58,849 nt of DNA from Obelidium mucronatum (taxonomy: Eukaryota; Chytridiomycota; Chytridiomycetes; Chytridiales; Chytriomycetaceae). The notes under the pieces were generated by a model, which did not search any database, was not told the DNA's origin, and saw only the letters and a list, made by a program, of their open reading frames with translations. The stretch lies in assembly GCA_025765595.1 (NCBI GenBank), contig JAIVFH010000168.1, positions 1-58,849 of the forward strand. The letters run 5' to 3'. Shown one piece after another: positions 20,261 through 30,654 of this stretch (its first letter is position 1; every line of letters begins with the position of its first letter). The position numbers were made by a program, and so were the translations under genes.

Positions 20261-23200
20261 GGACAATCATCGGAATAGTATGCTTGGTCCCACTACTGCT
20301 CCACCCAATACCAACCAAACAACATCTGGACATGATACCGCAGCCTCAACAAACAGCCGATTCCAATCCACTCGACTCAAAAGCACCTCTCTCGAATGGC
20401 AAACAAACAGTAGGCAGCCCCCTCCATATTTGTTAAAACCTATTTTAAATTCACGTGCTAATTTAAACCCCTCTCAAGAAACCGTCTGCCATTGGAGCTT
20501 CCCATGCAAAATCCAATCCTAATCCAATATCTCAAAGTGTACCTATAACAACGTGGGACCAATATCAGTACAACCTGTTTACGGCCCCGCCCGCAGCCTC
20601 AGGTGCGCAATGTCAATAACCATAATTCTGATTCCGACGATGACCTGCTTGGAGCTTCGCGAATGGTGGATTGGGTTGTTGGTCAGGATTCGCCCTATTC
20701 TCTCTGAGGAGGAAGATTTGTGTACGTTTTATTACTGCGGCGTTCTATTTTATGTAGAGGGGGAATCAAATTACATCATCGCTAACGAAAAACAAAAACA
20801 GTCAACTCTAGGAATCAAAATAGAATTTCTACATCATCCTATTCCTCTGGAAACTTTCTCTTCCAGTCAACGTCGTCGTCGTACAAACAGCAGTTCCAAC
20901 CACCGCCTCCAAATACAATCAACAAATTCGACACGGATGACCTTCCGTTTGACATGACGGACTTAGATCTAGATACTTTGTCTTTTTCAGTCTTCCTTCA
21001 ACCAGAAAAAATCCACACTTCTGGGACAAACACAACCCCAAGCAACAGCCGCCTCTTACATCCCTCTTCAACCCTCCAACAAACACGGCCCTAGCGAAAG
21101 CAAAGTCAAGCGGCCAAAACAGCTCCGAACAAACCCCAACGTCATCCTTTAAATCCCTCCGAACTTCCACAACCGCAGCATCAACCGTAAAACCAATCCC
21201 TGACCTCAATCTCCCTCCTACCAGCTCCTTACCCCCTGCACCACACCACCCAACATCGTTCACTTATCGCTATGGAACCTCTCCCAATACAAACAATGGA
21301 TCCTTCAAGTTCGGGTCATCCCCCAACACTCAGCAATCGTATGCATACAGCACATCTCCCAACACACAAGGTAGCAGCGGTCTCGCCATAAACAACAACA
21401 ACCAGACTGGCGGCGGTGGCGCTGCAAGCGGCACATCCCCGGTCCTCATCAACTCTTTTATCGGGTCCGGCAACGCCATGCGTCCCAATGGACTTTTTTC
21501 AACCACACCCAACACCAACAATGCGAATCTAAGCTCTAGTTTCGATGCCAACACCACAAGTGGTGGTGGGATTTTCAGGGCACTTGAGTTCGTCTTATCA
21601 AGGCGGTGCAAATGGGACTGGACTGCGTAGTGCTGCGAGTCATGGGCGGTTGGATGTGTCTGCATCTTTGGGAGCGAATGCGGCGCCAAAGAATGCGTTT
21701 ATGGGTGCTGGTGGCGGTAAAACAGCGCAAGGTTCTGGTGGTAGCGGTGGCGGTGGTGGTCCAACGAGTGGAATGTTGTTGCCGCCTGGAAGAGTTGTTG
21801 GAGGTATGGTATTGAATAATGCGGGAGTTGCAAGATCAGAGTTGGCTGATGATGTTGAGTATCTTATTGTTTTTTATTTTTTTAGGTTTACCTTTCCTTT
21901 AGCGAGTTCTGATCTATTTCACTTTATGATAGGGTTGCCCGATTCTGAAGGTTCCAAGGATGCCTTTCTTGGGTGCGCCAGGTACAATGGAAATTCCCCA
22001 CCGTGTTTGGAAAAAGGGTGGGACCGAGAAACCGGACAATAGGCACTTTATGATCATGTCGTACAATGTGTTGGCTCCAATGTATTGCACTGACTCGCGA
22101 TATTCTCATTCGAATGCTGATATTCTGGATTGGGATCATCGAAGGAAAATGATTTTGGATGAGATTGCTTTCTATAGCCCGGACTTTATCTGTTTGCAGG
22201 TTTGACATCATTTTTGGTTTTTTAATTTGCAAAACTTGAAACTTACTGATGTCTCTTTTTGTGGTTGTTAACATCAGGAACTCCCCCCTTCTGATTTCAA
22301 GGATATTTTCCTCCCAACACTTCAAAAAATCGGATACGATGGTCATTTTCAGCAAAAGAAAAGGGAACACGCTGCTGATGGATGCGCGATATTCTTCTTG
22401 GAGGCCCGATTCAGCCTCATGGCTGTCCAGGCCTTTGCCTACAATGACCAGATACCACAAGACCCAACGTCCGATCTATACCAACGGCTGAACCCATTCC
22501 CAAACATTGCTCTCGTCTGTGTTTTCCAAAATCGACAGGCGAGAAGCCTTCGCTGCCGCATTGTAAATACCCATTTGCACTGGGACCCGCAGTTTGCAGA
22601 CACAAAGTTGCTTCAAGCCGCGATTTTGATGGAGTGGCTTGAACGAGCTCCACATCGAGATATCCCAACTGCTATTGCGGCGGATTTGAATAGTCGCGCT
22701 GGAGAGGCGGTTGTTGATTATTTAGTTACGAGGAAAAGTTGCAGCCAGGTCCATTGTTTACTGGTAAAGGATTTCGGGACGGTTTACGAAAGCACTTACT
22801 GTTCGGAACCCTATTACTGGAGTAACTGTGCTGGCTAGCTACTCTGGCTGGGCAGCCTGGATTTGAAGGGTTGTTGAATGGATGGAGTTGTTATTCAGAA
22901 TCCGAATGCTGTTGCGGCTGCGGCCTGCAGGCTGCACAGGCCGCGTCTTCTGGAACCAGTGTCGGAAACAATAGCGCGACAGCGTCAGCCGCTCCAGTTC
23001 CGCAACAACAGACTTTGCTTCCCGTTGTTGAGACACGGAACTAAACTGGCGAGTGCTTATGATCGCAAGGATTTGCCATTCACAAACAAGACACCGGACT
23101 TTGAAGGAAGCATTGATCATATTCTATACACGAGTGGAACATTGAGTATCAGGGATGTTCTGGGTGACTTTGATCAGACGTACTATCCTGCCCCACCAAC

Positions 23201-23654
23201 CCCCGTTGCAACGGCCGCGGCTGGTGAATCTGGATCGGATTCGGAGGATAAAGCCGTTGTTGACGATGGCATTGTTCCCGAAACTCCTACGGCTACTCCA
23301 TCTGTTATGGACGACGAACCAGCAGATTTTTCTGCACCTGCAGCAGCATCATCGGCCTCAGCAGCCCCAGCCACTGGCCCCAGACCGTACCACCACCATC
23401 AACCTCCACCACCACAAGGGTACCTTGCCAAGATCAGCTCGTTCCCAACACCTCATATTCCAAGCGACCATTTGCCACTGTGTGCCTGGTTAAAGTGGAA
23501 AACTGTCCCTGTAGGAACTGGTCCTGGAGTTAATAATCCATTGAACAGCCAGAACCAAAGTGGGACTGGTAATGGATCGAATGGAAATGCCCTTGGGTCT
23601 AGTATTGGAGATCGCGGTGGGCGATCTAGAGGTGGCAGAAGGGGTATGAACCAG

Positions 23655-23689
<35 letters not shown>

Positions 23690-23987
23690 ACAGCAGCAGC
23701 AACAGTTGGGGCATTTAAGCTCGAGTGCTCCTGGGATTCGAAATGTTGCTTCCTCTGCACCGCAAGGAGGATTGAGTCAAGTTCAAATGCAACTATTGAT
23801 GCAGCATCAACAGCAACAACAACAACAGCAACAGCAAATGTTTAGTGCAAGTAATGGAGGGGGGCAGAAATCATCTTCTTCTCAGCAAGGAAGCGTTTCT
23901 GCACTATCTTTGGGGCTCATGAGTCAACAAACTGGGTCAAGTGGGTCTTTGCCAAGGGGTTATGGAAACTTGGGAGGGCGCAAGTGA
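20261..23987 (+). CDS. CCR4/Angel-type exonuclease-endonuclease-phosphatase (deadenylase-like)
   Basis: The catalytic core starts near 21940: FMIMSYNVLAPMYC, WDHRRKMILDEIAFYSPDFICLQ, intron from about 22200 to 22275, ELPPSDFKDIFLP, then IVNTHLHWDP and AADLNSRAGEAVVDYLV. The C-terminal core is at 23060-23500: YDRKDLPFTNKTPDFEG, IDHILYTSGT and PSDHLPLCAWLKW, the last carrying catalytic Asp and His. Nucleases with this layout shorten mRNA poly(A) tails. No leucine-rich repeats are seen. The N-terminal 1.6 kb is Asn/Ser/Gly/Thr-rich low complexity with an intron near 20720-20800, and the tail is poly-Gln. The reading phase changes several times (20700-20712, about 21000-21100, about 21560, and 22735-23050), so either the assembly has indels or the gene is decaying. 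The start is uncertain. Confidence 0.65.
23652..23706 (+). repeat. CAG/CAA microsatellite encoding poly-Gln
   Basis: Run of CAG and CAA codons (about 18) in the C-terminal tail of the CCR4-like gene. A second shorter run follows near 23808-23838. Confidence 0.9.
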
Positions 23988-24334
23988 TGGCTTTTCTTTC
24001 TCCCCTTCCTCCGTGTATACTATTATATTTCTTCTTCTTTTGTTTTAAAATCTTTTTGCATTTGGGCTGGGGGGACTTGGTTATTTTTTTTCTTTTCTTT
24101 TTTTCGTCAGTTGTATGATATTTCTGGGGTGTAGTGTGGTTGTTGGTGTGGCGTGTTTGGGGAGGCATTAGGTTGTCTGCCTTGTTATATGTATGTTTTA
24201 CCCCTCTTCTCTGTTTATTTTTTGTTTTATTTGTTTTTTCTGTTTTCTTGTTATTCGGCGATCAGCTTTGATCCCGCACCTTTTTTTGGGTTTCACGAAA
24301 ACAACCAATAAAAAAGAGACACTGCTTTTATTTA
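23988..24334. other. Intergenic, converging 3' ends
   Basis: T-rich sequence downstream of the CCR4-like gene and downstream (on the minus strand) of the interrupted membrane protein gene. No gene seen. Confidence 0.5.
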
Positions 24335-24547
24335 CTAGAGTACTTCCGATACTTTCGCGTCATCCAGCGCCTTCTGTCGCCGCAGCAGCACCTGCACGTA
24401 CGCGTAGTTCCACAGAGCCAGGCCCGCGGGCACCGCGACGCCCAGCGCAATCTGCACGGCGTCGAAGGCTGCCGGCGCCGCAAAGCCGACGGCGCCGATC
24501 GCAGCCGCCTGCGCCGCAAAGCCGGCGCCCCACACGCAGCTCATCAG

Positions 24548-24642
24548 TGAGAGGCGAAGAGCCGGTAGTTGAGATTTTAGGAGAAAAGATAATATATTAT
24601 AAACTACAACAATAAAGTAAAGAACTAAGATCTAGCAACACA
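24548..24642 (-). repeat. 3' LTR of the Copia element
   Basis: 95 bp, identical to the other LTR. Unusually short for a Copia LTR, which normally measures a few hundred bases. Confidence 0.95.
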
Positions 24643-24657
24643 CTTCCCCCGATCTTT
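24643..24657 (-). promoter_or_regulatory. Polypurine tract of the Copia element
   Basis: On the minus strand AAAGATCGGGGGAAG lies directly before the 3' LTR. It is the expected plus-strand primer site. Confidence 0.75.
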
Positions 24658-24661
24658 GTTC

Positions 24662-27600
24662 TTAGATCATGCCAACTCCCTCCAGGCAGTTATTAAACTG
24701 GGGCTTGGCAAGCCCTTTTGTTCCGATGTCGGCCCACATGTATTCCGTCGGACAATGCGTTGGTTTGATGGTTCCGAGATTGACTTGTTCACGGACATAC
24801 ATATATTTAATGTCCATTTGCCGTGTTTTTTGTCTTTTTGATCCGTCTTTTAGGTTATCCAGAGTTCCGGTGTTGTCGCAGAATTGAACAGTTGGTCGGT
24901 CTTGAGAGTAGCCGCACCATTCCAAGAAGTTGCGACACCATTGAGTTTTTCTGGTGAGGGAGTGTTGAGCATCGAGTTCTGCTGTTACCGTAGAGTCGTG
25001 TACTGTTGATTGTTGGAAGCTCTGGCTGATGACCGCGGCTCCTCCAAGTTTGACGATGATTCCGGTGACTGATTTTCGGGTTGATTTGTCTCCCGCGTAG
25101 TCACTGTCCGCGTACGCTTTGTGGCTGGCCATGAAGTCTTTGCATTTTGTGAAGGTCAGTATTTTGTCGTTGCTGCTTTTGACATATGCTAGGGCCAGTT
25201 GTGCGGCCTTCCAATGAACCGGTTTTGGTTTGTGGGTGTGTTGAGCCAGTTTTCCAGTAACAAAGATTAGCCTGGAGTCTGTTTTACATTTGAATTGGAG
25301 GGCTCCTACTAATAAGTAGAGATCCCGCTTTTCCATGTACTTTGCTTCCGCTTCGGTTGGGTCGTCAATGGAGTCGAATTCGTCATTTGCCCCGTTGTTC
25401 CATGGTAGTAGCGCTGAGATTGCTGTTCCGTCATCGTATTCCGTGATTTCCAGGTACTTTTCGACCATTGTTTTACCGTATTCAATTTGGTCCATTGTTG
25501 TTGTTGTTGGAGATGTTTTGATGATTCGAATTCCCACGAAGTGTCCATCGCCATCAGTCACTTTGATTATGAATTCGGTTCGTAAGTGTTCGAAGAATTT
25601 ATCGCGTTCGGCTTCGAGGGCTTTCGGGTAGTAGAGTTTCTTGTCGTCGGCGTGAGTAAAGAGGTATAGTCTGTGTTCCTTCTCGCAGTCGTCAGTTGGT
25701 GGGTAAATTTTCATGAAGACCCCATCTTCAAATGGGCAGGGCTTGAATCCGAATTTGACGATACAGGCGTCGCGTTTGAGTTGGTATCTCCGGTTCGCTT
25801 GTTTGCATCCGTATACTGCTTTCTTCAGTCTCCAGACCCATCTTCCTGGTCCTGGTGGGATGAATCCGAAAGGTACTTTGGCGTAGAGGTTGAGGTCTGG
25901 TTCCAGGTCTGATGATAGGTGGGCTGCAGTCGTATCAATTCTGCAGCATTCCAGATCTTCTTGATTTCCAATAGCGGTGAGTACTTTAAGTGCATCTAGA
26001 TGCGGTGTGTAGGCAAATGTTCCGTCGGGGTATTCTGATTCCAGTTGTTTCTTTCCATTAAGGCAGCATCTTGCTTTGAACAGTTCGTCGTTGGGCGGCG
26101 GTAGATCTGAATCTATTTTGATTTTTAGAACCCAAAGGAAGGTAAGGAGATGTGTATCCGGGTCCAAAGTTTCTTGGAGGACCCATTCGTGAGTGTCAAA
26201 GTCAACGTAGTTTTTGACTTCTTTCATTACTGCAGCTTCCCATCTCGGATCCATTACCGCCCGTTGGATGTTTCGCGGTCCTTCAATTGACATTAATGCA
26301 AATTCGGGGAAGTCTGATACTAGGTTGTGTTCGTCTTCTTTTCTGATGACGAATTGGAAATCCCACTTTTTGTCCGTCGCTACGTTTGCTGATCCTAGAT
26401 TCGGGTTCGGCATTCCGAGCTTCCATGGTTTGGTTGTTGTTCTTCCTGATGTTCTTGTTGGCGGAGTTGGTGTTGATGGCATTGACATCGGTTGGTCCTG
26501 TTGTGGTGCTGTTGCTGTTGATGGCGTAGCTGCTGTTGATTGGTTTGATCGAGCGTCTTCAAATTCGTCGTCATCGGTGTCATCGTCCTCCAATAATACG
26601 GGTGGAGCATCGGTGGTTTCGGGTTCCTCATCTTCGAATTTGACTTTCTTTTTTTTAATTGTTCCATTGTCCAGATTAAATCCGTTGTTGTCCCGAACAT
26701 TGTCCCAAATGAATACGTTGTCGTTTTGATGTTTTGGTTTAGTTTCGATGAATTGAACGTCTCTGGATTTGTGGATTGATTTGACGTTGTTGAGGTCTGT
26801 GATAAGTAGGTAACCTGGGTCTTCTTGGACTGGCATCCAAATATACTTGCTGTATCCAATAAAGATCCCTTCAATTGAGCGTGGTGAAAGTTTTCCTGCT
26901 GGTTGGTGTTTCGGTAGTAGCCGGCCGAAGGCTGGGCAGAAGAGCGGTTTTAGATCTCCGATAAATGGTTTCTTTCCTGTGAGAGCTTCGTAGGCTGTGA
27001 TTTTGAATCCCTTTTTGATGAATACGTTGTCGACGTGGGTGTTGTAAAGTAGTGAGTGGAACCATAAGTGTTCCGGTTTCTCGCTGTGGATTAGATCCGT
27101 TCTGATGCTTTCTAATAAAAGTTTGAACCATCCCTCAATTTCCCCGTTTGATTGGTGCTCATCCGTTCCAGTTTCTCTTATTGTTAATCCGAGCTCCTTC
27201 AATTCTTCTCGAAACCAGGTTGGCCTATGTTCGCCAGCCTTGTCTAAGTGCAGCATTTTGACTTTCTGCTTTGGACATAGACGTTCCAGCCAATTGATGG
27301 TGTATTTTATCAGAGTTGCAATTTCGGATCTTTTTTTAAATCCGAAGGAGACTTTGAATCCAATACAGTTGTGAATTGATAGTGAGAGAGCTCCAACGTA
27401 TCCTTCAATTGATGGGAATTTCTTTGGCATGATGATTGCGTCGCACGATAGTATAGCTATGGATTCAAACGGCTTGTGTTTAATGCCGCCTTGGCGGCTG
27501 TGGGTGTTGCGTTCCTGTTTCCCTTTGATACAGGACGAGCAGTGGTAGGTCTCGTCTGCTAATTCAGCGTCGATTTCGGATAGGGTAAGATCGCATCCGG

Positions 27601-29890
27601 TTACTCCGCCATTTGCAATTGTGCGGCGTAGTTTGGACCTGCTTACGTGGCCCCGGGCATGCCATTTCTCGAAGTTGTTCTTTGGAGTGGTTCCTTTGAT
27701 AATCATTGCCTTTTCGTTTTCGTTTTCGAAGTTGAGCTTGTAGAGACCGTTGGATTCTTTTCCACTTGCACAAATAGTTGCGTTCATGGTTTGCGGTAAA
27801 TGGCCGATGTAAAAAATTTTAGATTTATCTGGTAGTCGGGTGAACCAGATGTCGTAGCCGTCGTTCTGGAGTTGGTTTACTGAATAAAGTGTTTGTGAAA
27901 GGTGTGGAACATGCTCGACTCTGGAGATGGTGAGTTGTTGGTCCGGTTTGGGGGTATGCGGGTGGTGAGCAGTTCCGGTAACCGATCCTTCTTTACCGCT
28001 ACCCGTGATAGACGCTTTGTTTCCAACTTGGTACGTCCGGGGATCTCTGTTAGATTGTTTGAAGAAATCGTTGTTGGAAATGTTTTGCGTTGCGCCAGAA
28101 TCCAGAATGCCATTTCCGGGGTGTGGTTTGGTGGTTGCCGAGAGAATTTTATTTTCTGGATTTGTCACGTGAGAGTATGAAAGTTCCAATTTAGGGGTGG
28201 ATTTAATCACCTTTTGTTGGTTGCCTGGAGTTGACGGAGAAGAGATAGGGCAACTGATTGGAAGAACCAATCCAATGTCATCTTCTCCATCGACGGCTTT
28301 GGGAGCCGGTTTTAACTCCAGGGCTTTGGGTAAGCTAAACGACAATGCTGTGCCAAGGCATGTACCCAATTCCTGACTCACAACTTCTTCATCCAGACTC
28401 ACGACTTTTTTAACTGGGTTTCCCGATGCCGTTTTATTTTCTGGATTTGTCACGTGAGAGTATGAAAATTCCAATTTAGGGGTGGATTTAATCACCTTTT
28501 GTTGGTTGCCTGGAGTTGACGGAGAAGAGATAGGGCAACTGATTGGAAGAACCAATCCAATGTCATCTTCTCCATCGACGGCTTTGGGAGCCGGTTTTAA
28601 CTCCAGGGCTTTGGGTAAGCTAAACAACAATGCTGTGCCAAGGCATGTACCCAATCCTCGACTCATTACTTCTTCATCCAGACTCACAACTTCTTCTTTT
28701 TGCACTAATAGACACTTTTCAATTGTTTTATTGTCCTTCAACGCTAACTTAGAGTTATTGTTAAAATTAGTGGAGCGGGACTTTTCTTCATATTTGCTGA
28801 TCTTCAAGGTGTGTCTGCCGTAGTCCAAGTTTGCTGCTAAGGCGGCGTGTTGGTCTTTTTGGAACTGGAATTGAACGAATGCAAATCCAGGTCTATTGGG
28901 TGCAGGGTTACGGACAAGTCTGACATGTTCGATTGGGCCGAATTTGGTCGACAGTGCCGATTTGAAGTCTTGTTCGTTAGCTGCCGTGTCAATGTTCCCG
29001 ATGTAGACGGTGGTAGTTGTATTGAACTTGTGGAAGTTGGTGTTTTGTTGTTGGTGTTTTTGGGCGGTGGTGTTGTTAGAGGTGGTTAAAGTCAAAGAAG
29101 GGGAGGAGTGGTTTGGGAGTGAAACAATAAAAGCTGAGTTAGCTGTGGCGTGTTTGGCTTCCGATTGTTTCTCCTTGGCCGCTTCTTTGAGCAGGTGTAG
29201 TCTGATGTCGTTGAATGTGGCCTCGGCTGGGATTTCTTTTGACGCGTGTACTTCTTTGCGGTTGGTCGGGAGAAGGCCCATCATGAATTCTTTCTTGAGT
29301 TCGGTTTGGAAGCTGGCCTTGTCGGTTGCGAAACCTAGGGCTGTTAGTTTCCGGACGTGTTTGTTGATAGTTGTTGCAAAGTCCAGCGTGCTTTCACTGT
29401 CTGTCTGTACCGTACTACGGATGGCGCGCATTTGGAGGTCGATGGCGGCGGCGTCGTCGAGACCGAGGAGGGTGAGGACTGCGCACCATGCTGTTTGACA
29501 GGTGCCCGTCTTTTTGGTGTCCGAAAATACTTCGTAGAGGTCTTCGTCGAGGCGTTTCTGGAAGACTTTGCTGATTGCGTTTTCGACTGTTGTGTAGAGA
29601 ATGTTGGTGGTAGTGTATTTAGTTGCGTCGAGTGCGTAGACGGCTGCTGTGGCGGGCGAGTTGGCGGTGGCCGCAGCGGCAGCTACGCGAATTACTGTGG
29701 TTGACACGAAGCAGCCCGGAGTGGGCTTAGTGACCGTAGCGTTCAAATGGTCCCATGCTTCGGTAATAGATTTGTAGTGGTAGTTTTTGGCATCGAGTTC
29801 TATCTCGTTGACCGCGTTTTTTGTGGCGGCGAGCCATTCTTGGTAGATGTTAGGCGCGTTTGCTTGCGTTAGCACTGCGGCGGTCGTCAT
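24662..29890 (-). CDS. Copia Gag-Pol polyprotein with RRM-containing Gag
   Basis: ATG at 29890, 1,742 residues. Residues 1 to about 250 are a Gag helical domain. Residues about 290-370 form an RNA recognition motif (VYIGNI as RNP2, RPGFAFVQF as RNP1); no CCHC zinc knuckle is seen. Two near-identical 95-residue repeats follow (about 395-580). The protease has DSGATQNIS. The integrase has WHARGHVS with HCSSC for zinc and a DDE core around TGTDEHQSNGEIEGW. The RT has FKARCCLNGKKQ, then RIDTTAAHL and FTHADDKKLYY, in which the usual YVDD is HADD. RNase H has AYADSDYAGDKSTRKSVTG and AELDAQ. The frame is fully intact, suggesting an active copy. The YVDD to HADD change keeps both aspartates. Confidence 0.93.
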   Translation of the reverse strand: MTTAAVLTQANAPNIYQEWLAATKNAVNEIELDAKNYHYKSITEAWDHLNATVTKPTPGCFVSTTVIRVAAAAATANSPATAAVYALDATKYTTTNILYTTVENAISKVFQKRLDEDLYEVFSDTKKTGTCQTAWCAVLTLLGLDDAAAIDLQMRAIRSTVQTDSESTLDFATTINKHVRKLTALGFATDKASFQTELKKEFMMGLLPTNRKEVHASKEIPAEATFNDIRLHLLKEAAKEKQSEAKHATANSAFIVSLPNHSSPSLTLTTSNNTTAQKHQQQNTNFHKFNTTTTVYIGNIDTAANEQDFKSALSTKFGPIEHVRLVRNPAPNRPGFAFVQFQFQKDQHAALAANLDYGRHTLKISKYEEKSRSTNFNNNSKLALKDNKTIEKCLLVQKEEVVSLDEEVMSRGLGTCLGTALLFSLPKALELKPAPKAVDGEDDIGLVLPISCPISSPSTPGNQQKVIKSTPKLEFSYSHVTNPENKTASGNPVKKVVSLDEEVVSQELGTCLGTALSFSLPKALELKPAPKAVDGEDDIGLVLPISCPISSPSTPGNQQKVIKSTPKLELSYSHVTNPENKILSATTKPHPGNGILDSGATQNISNNDFFKQSNRDPRTYQVGNKASITGSGKEGSVTGTAHHPHTPKPDQQLTISRVEHVPHLSQTLYSVNQLQNDGYDIWFTRLPDKSKIFYIGHLPQTMNATICASGKESNGLYKLNFENENEKAMIIKGTTPKNNFEKWHARGHVSRSKLRRTIANGGVTGCDLTLSEIDAELADETYHCSSCIKGKQERNTHSRQGGIKHKPFESIAILSCDAIIMPKKFPSIEGYVGALSLSIHNCIGFKVSFGFKKRSEIATLIKYTINWLERLCPKQKVKMLHLDKAGEHRPTWFREELKELGLTIRETGTDEHQSNGEIEGWFKLLLESIRTDLIHSEKPEHLWFHSLLYNTHVDNVFIKKGFKITAYEALTGKKPFIGDLKPLFCPAFGRLLPKHQPAGKLSPRSIEGIFIGYSKYIWMPVQEDPGYLLITDLNNVKSIHKSRDVQFIETKPKHQNDNVFIWDNVRDNNGFNLDNGTIKKKKVKFEDEEPETTDAPPVLLEDDDTDDDEFEDARSNQSTAATPSTATAPQQDQPMSMPSTPTPPTRTSGRTTTKPWKLGMPNPNLGSANVATDKKWDFQFVIRKEDEHNLVSDFPEFALMSIEGPRNIQRAVMDPRWEAAVMKEVKNYVDFDTHEWVLQETLDPDTHLLTFLWVLKIKIDSDLPPPNDELFKARCCLNGKKQLESEYPDGTFAYTPHLDALKVLTAIGNQEDLECCRIDTTAAHLSSDLEPDLNLYAKVPFGFIPPGPGRWVWRLKKAVYGCKQANRRYQLKRDACIVKFGFKPCPFEDGVFMKIYPPTDDCEKEHRLYLFTHADDKKLYYPKALEAERDKFFEHLRTEFIIKVTDGDGHFVGIRIIKTSPTTTTMDQIEYGKTMVEKYLEITEYDDGTAISALLPWNNGANDEFDSIDDPTEAEAKYMEKRDLYLLVGALQFKCKTDSRLIFVTGKLAQHTHKPKPVHWKAAQLALAYVKSSNDKILTFTKCKDFMASHKAYADSDYAGDKSTRKSVTGIIVKLGGAAVISQSFQQSTVHDSTVTAELDAQHSLTRKTQWCRNFLEWCGYSQDRPTVQFCDNTGTLDNLKDGSKRQKTRQMDIKYMYVREQVNLGTIKPTHCPTEYMWADIGTKGLAKPQFNNCLEGVGMI
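28147..28716 (-). repeat. 285-bp tandem duplication inside the Copia gag region
   Basis: Two copies at a 285-base period (for example ttttattttctgg at 28147 and at 28432), exactly 95 codons, so the frame is kept. Copies differ by a few substitutions. The encoded unit includes SLDEEV, CLGTAL and SYSHVTNPENK. Confidence 0.9.
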
Positions 29891-29933
29891 TGTTGTTGGA
29901 GTAGGTGGTTGTAGTAGCTAAGACTCTTTAATC

Positions 29934-30028
29934 TGAGAGGCGAAGAGCCGGTAGTTGAGATTTTAGGAGAAAAGATAATATATTATAAACTACAACAATA
30001 AAGTAAAGAACTAAGATCTAGCAACACA
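29934..30028 (-). repeat. 5' LTR of the Copia element
   Basis: 95 bp, identical to the 3' LTR. The bases just inside it on the minus strand (GATTAAAGAGTCTTAGC) would hold the primer-binding site. I could not match them to a tRNA. Confidence 0.95.
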
Positions 30029-30654
30029 ATCAGCGCCGTCGCGCGCCGGAACCCCGCCTGCGCCCACGCCGCGTCCGCCTGCGCCGCACTCTGGCTGCGC
30101 GCCGAGAGTTGCGCGATCGCGTTGCGCTCGGCGCACAGAACGCTGCCGATCCACATTGCGGCGACAAAAATGTTTGGAATCACAATGCAAAACCTGGCGA
30201 TGCCCGCGTCGGCGCTGCCCCACACGTACGCGACAACGACCTGCACGACGATCCCGAGCGTCACGGGCGTGGCAAAGTACCCAAACCGCCGGTGTTTTAT
30301 GAGGTCGTAGAGCATCATGAGGGCAACAGGTATCACGCTGTACAGGTACGCTACCCATGAGGGCATCCGTGAGGATAGAACTGAATAGATGACAGATGGT
30401 CCGACAATCGAGAGCAGCACTTCTAATACGATGGTGGTTCGTGATGGGGCGCCTGACATTGTGTTGTCTGTGTTCTATATTGGGTGGGTGGGTTGGCCAA
30501 GAAAAAACGTCCTGCCTTTATTGAAAAAGCGCTTGAGCGCCGCCCTATTGAAAAAGAACCCTGTACAAAAAAATTGTGGCTTCATTTCAAAAAAACAAGG
30601 AACTTTATGGTGCAGAGTAACACTGCTGCCACTCAATACAATTCAAAACATCTT

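Larger units (their letters stand above)
24548..30028 (-). mobile_element. Complete, very young Ty1/Copia-type LTR retrotransposon
   Basis: Two 95-bp LTRs (24548-24642 and 29934-30028) are identical base for base. Read on the minus strand they begin TG and end CA. The target-site duplication ATCAG occurs at 24543-24547 and 30029-30033. A single uninterrupted frame of 1,742 codons lies between, and a purine tract abuts the 3' LTR. Total length is about 5.5 kb. Identical LTRs mean insertion since the last substitutions could accumulate. The protein order Gag-protease-integrase-RT-RNase H is that of Copia (Pseudoviridae). Confidence 0.95.
24335..30459 (-). pseudogene. Multi-pass membrane protein gene split by the Copia insertion
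   Basis: Two halves of one gene flank the retrotransposon. The 5' half (30459-30029) starts MSGAPSRTTIVLEVLLSIVG and holds about four hydrophobic segments (VIYSVLSS, VAYLYSVIPVALMMLYDLI, VTLGIVVQVVVAYVWG, FCIVIPNIFVAAMWIGSVL). The 3' half (24547-24335) adds GFAAQAAAIGAVGFAAPAA and IALGVAVPAGLALWNYAYV, then a stop. Counting the 5-bp target duplication once, the two halves are in one phase, so the ancestral protein was about 210 residues with roughly six TM helices. I do not recognise the family. Both halves are GC-rich. The insertion puts an in-frame stop soon after the junction, so this allele is presumably null. Confidence 0.75.

Noticed and set aside
23490..23714. Minus-strand poly-Leu frame
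   Set aside because: Antisense reading of the CAG/CAA poly-Gln tract.
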